Shown: positions 62,472-64,000 of the stretch, piece after piece
How positions within the stretch are numbered: position 1 is the stretch's first letter
How the letters are laid out: the number at the start of each line of letters is the position of its first letter
Assembly (NCBI GenBank): GCA_022824205.1
Contig: JAJEAI010000143.1
Location: 1-64,000, forward strand
DNA length: 64,000 bases
Source of the DNA: Candidatus Binatia bacterium
Lineage (GTDB): Bacteria > Desulfobacterota > Binatia > UBA9968 > JAJDTQ01
Direction of reading: 5' to 3'
Made by a program: the position numbers and the translations under genes
The notes under the pieces: model-generated
Database searches by the model: none
What the model saw: only the letters and a program-made list of their open reading frames with translations
What the model was told of the DNA's origin: nothing

Positions 62472-62780
62472 ATGCCCATTTACGAGTACAAGTGTTCGAT
62501 ATGCGGTGTGTTTGAGGTGACTCAGCGGATCACGGAGGACCCGCTGGAGAAGTGTCCGACCTGTCAGGGTGAGGTCAGGAAGCTCATCTCGAACACGTCG
62601 TTCCAACTCAAAGGCACCGGTTGGTACGTAACCGATTACGGCCGCGGCAAGGGCGCCAACGGCGACAAGCAGGATACCAACGGGAGCAAGGATTCATCCG
62701 ACTCCAAGCCCAAGTCCACGGAGAGCAAGTCGTCCGACAAGTCTTCGTCCGGCGACAGCGCTTCCAGCAGCGCGTCCTGA
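62472..62780 (+). CDS. FmdB-family zinc-ribbon protein
   Basis: 102 residues. The first 45 are the FmdB/CxxC regulatory ribbon: [15 protein letters not shown] with C8/C11, then [15 protein letters not shown] with C28/C31, binding one zinc. After [15 protein letters not shown] the tail (about 62-102) is almost only Ser, Lys, Asp and Gly, a low-complexity disordered extension common in this family. Role unknown; a regulator of amidase and formamidase genes was the original description. The start at 62472 is set by the fixed MPIYEY sequence. Confidence 0.9.
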   Translation: MPIYEYKCSICGVFEVTQRITEDPLEKCPTCQGEVRKLISNTSFQLKGTGWYVTDYGRGKGANGDKQDTNGSKDSSDSKPKSTESKSSDKSSSGDSASSSAS

Positions 62781-62886
62781 TCCACACTCGTTCGTCCAGG
62801 ACGTCCCGGTCACGGCCCGCGGGCCATCGGGGCGCGACGTCCCGCAAGCCGCATCGAACCCGCGCGATGTCGATGGCAAGGACCCC

Positions 62887-63690
62887 ATGATAACGAAACC
62901 GCTGGGAGGCACCGACGTCCAGGTCCCGGAGATCGGCCTGGGGGTCTGGCAATACCGCGGCGGCGTGGCGCCCTTGCGGCACGGCGTGGAGCTGGGGGCG
63001 AACCTCATCGACACGGCCGAGATGTACCGCACCGAGGACGTGGTGGGCGAGGCGGTGCGGGGCATGCGCGAGCGTGTGTTCATCGCCAGCAAGGTATCCG
63101 GCGACCATCTGGGGCACGATCAGGTGCTCCGGGCCGCGGACGCGAGCCTGCGGCGGCTGGGCGTCGACACCATCGACCTGTACCAGATCCACTGGCCAAG
63201 CCGCGGCAAACCCATCGAAGAGACCATGCGGGCGATGGAGACCCTGGTGGATACCGGGCGCATACGCTACATCGGCGTCAGCAACTTCTCCACCGACGAA
63301 CTGGCCGAAGCCCGCGCGGCCATGCGGCACCATCCCATCGTGTCCAACCAGGTGCTCTACAATCTCCGCCGGCGCGAGATCGAACGCACGCTGATGCCCT
63401 ACTGCCTGCGCCACGACGTGACGATCATCGCCTACACGCCGTTGGACAGCGGCAGGCTGGCGGGCAAGCCCGGGCTGTTCGCCGCAAAAGGCGCCAAGGT
63501 GCTCCACGAGATCGCCGGCGCACGCGGCAAGACATCCGCCCAGGTCGCGTTGAACTGGTGTACGGCCCACGAGGGCGTCATCGCCATCCCCAAGTCCGAC
63601 AGTGTCGAGCGCACCGCCGAGAATTGCGGCGCCTCGGACTGGCGTCTTTCCGCGGAAGACATGGCCCGGCTGGACCGGGCCTTCGCATGA
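62887..63690 (+). CDS. Aldo/keto reductase
   Basis: 267 residues, NADPH-dependent carbonyl reductase with TIM-barrel fold. The tetrad is complete: D42 and Y47 (LIDTAEMYRTED), K69 (FIASKV) and H102 (LYQIHWPS). The later IRYIGVSNFSTDELAEA strand and the cofactor segment VIAIPKSDSVERTAENCGA follow. It is close in style to the DkgA/YafB prostaglandin-synthase-type bacterial AKRs. A ribosome site is not clear, but ATG 62887 is followed at once by family sequence. The aminotransferase gene begins 19 bases downstream. Confidence 0.92.
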   Translation: MITKPLGGTDVQVPEIGLGVWQYRGGVAPLRHGVELGANLIDTAEMYRTEDVVGEAVRGMRERVFIASKVSGDHLGHDQVLRAADASLRRLGVDTIDLYQIHWPSRGKPIEETMRAMETLVDTGRIRYIGVSNFSTDELAEARAAMRHHPIVSNQVLYNLRRREIERTLMPYCLRHDVTIIAYTPLDSGRLAGKPGLFAAKGAKVLHEIAGARGKTSAQVALNWCTAHEGVIAIPKSDSVERTAENCGASDWRLSAEDMARLDRAFA

Positions 63691-63709
63691 CCGCGAGGTG
63701 AGGAACCCG

Positions 63710-64000
63710 ATGAATTTTCCCGCGCTCGACCGGACCGGAGCCATGGCGTTCTTCTCCGAGTTCGGAAGAATGATCTACAACCCGCAAGGGATCCTCTACT
63801 GGACCCGCAAGGCCCGCTCCAAGGCCCAGATCAACGCCACCATCGGCTCCGCCCGGGGCACCGAGGGCACGGTCTTCCCCGAGGGCGGCAAGCGCCAGAT
63901 CACCTTGTGCACGCCGCTGATCCACTCGTTCTTTCGCGGGTTGGACACCGAGGAGATCTTCCCCTACACGCCGGAAACCGGCACTCCCGCGTTTCGCTCG
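63710..64000 (+). CDS. PLP-dependent class I/II aminotransferase, N-terminal part
   Basis: Open from ATG 63710 to the window end (97 codons). It starts MNFPALDRTGAMAFFSEFGR and contains GILYWTRKARSKAQINATIG followed by GSARGTEGTVFPEG-like sequence, the start of the aspartate-aminotransferase-fold group with NATIG instead of the usual N-LG. The catalytic Lys lies outside the window. The assignment therefore rests on the N-terminal pattern only. AGGAACCCG before the start is a usable ribosome site. It probably shares a transcript with the aldo/keto reductase. Confidence 0.6.
   Translation, partial: MNFPALDRTGAMAFFSEFGRMIYNPQGILYWTRKARSKAQINATIGSARGTEGTVFPEGGKRQITLCTPLIHSFFRGLDTEEIFPYTPETGTPAFRS

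Overview
The window is high-GC DNA (roughly 60-70% G+C by eye in most genes) from a Gram-negative bacterium with an aerobic, CoA-thioester-rich metabolism. Many CaiB/BaiF CoA-transferases, orphan tripartite-tricarboxylate (TTT) binding proteins, PF04909 amidohydrolases and REP-like palindromes between genes are the kind of content seen in uncultured deltaproteobacterial, Tectomicrobia or Binatota-type genomes. That placement is an inference and is weak. No rRNA, tRNA, CRISPR array or complete transposase gene was seen.

Region 0.1-30 kb is mostly housekeeping. It holds a folate cluster (FolM/PTR1-like reductase, folB, folK, overlapping) with a phytase-like lipase/esterase domain protein; an FMN hydroxy-acid dehydrogenase and a RidA protein; and an HtrA/DegP protease behind a near-consensus sigma-54 promoter, followed by a histidine kinase and a sigma-54-dependent response regulator. 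Then come rpoD, an HPF-cold-shock fusion protein, glnE, a HAD phosphatase overlapping adk, a ferredoxin-NADP reductase, a secreted caspase-like protein, a pentose-phosphate pair (6-phosphogluconolactonase and gnd) divergent from a GH15 glucosidase, and a complete Fe3+/spermidine-type ABC importer.

Region 30-50 kb is a catabolic/transport stretch: ornithine cyclodeaminase family protein, amidohydrolase, TTT binding proteins (one alone, two in tandem), N-acyl-D-amino-acid deacylase, ThDP enzyme, enoyl-CoA hydratase, a TMTC-like membrane/TPR protein, a double-domain CoA-transferase, citrate synthase, another CoA-transferase, and a thiolase-like/DUF35 pair. Copies of an inverted-repeat element (about 95-105 bp core) lie in many of the gaps.

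Region 50-64 kb is more variable. A visibly lower-GC two-gene module (SF1 helicase with a degenerate nuclease-like N-terminus plus a DUF2290 protein) sits in front of an amidohydrolase and an unusual radical SAM protein with a CX8CX2C cluster motif. After it comes a decayed zone with a truncated cyclodeaminase gene, an 85-bp TA-ended inverted repeat, a methyltransferase, a broken AAA/PD-(D/E)XK gene and a HigBA-like toxin-antitoxin pair. A tight operon then encodes acyl-CoA dehydrogenase and two CoA-transferases. The window ends with FmdB, an aldo/keto reductase and the start of an aminotransferase.

The strongest new observation is that the two CoA-transferases of the 58-62 kb operon correspond, in the same order, to the two domains of the fused protein at 41-43.5 kb. 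In both cases the first partner lacks the catalytic aspartate and the second keeps it. This argues for a heterodimeric (or fused pseudo-heterodimeric) class III CoA-transferase. Other leads are the sigma-54/HtrA/two-component locus, the helicase-DUF2290 pair, the caspase with an EF-hand loop, and the non-canonical radical SAM enzyme.
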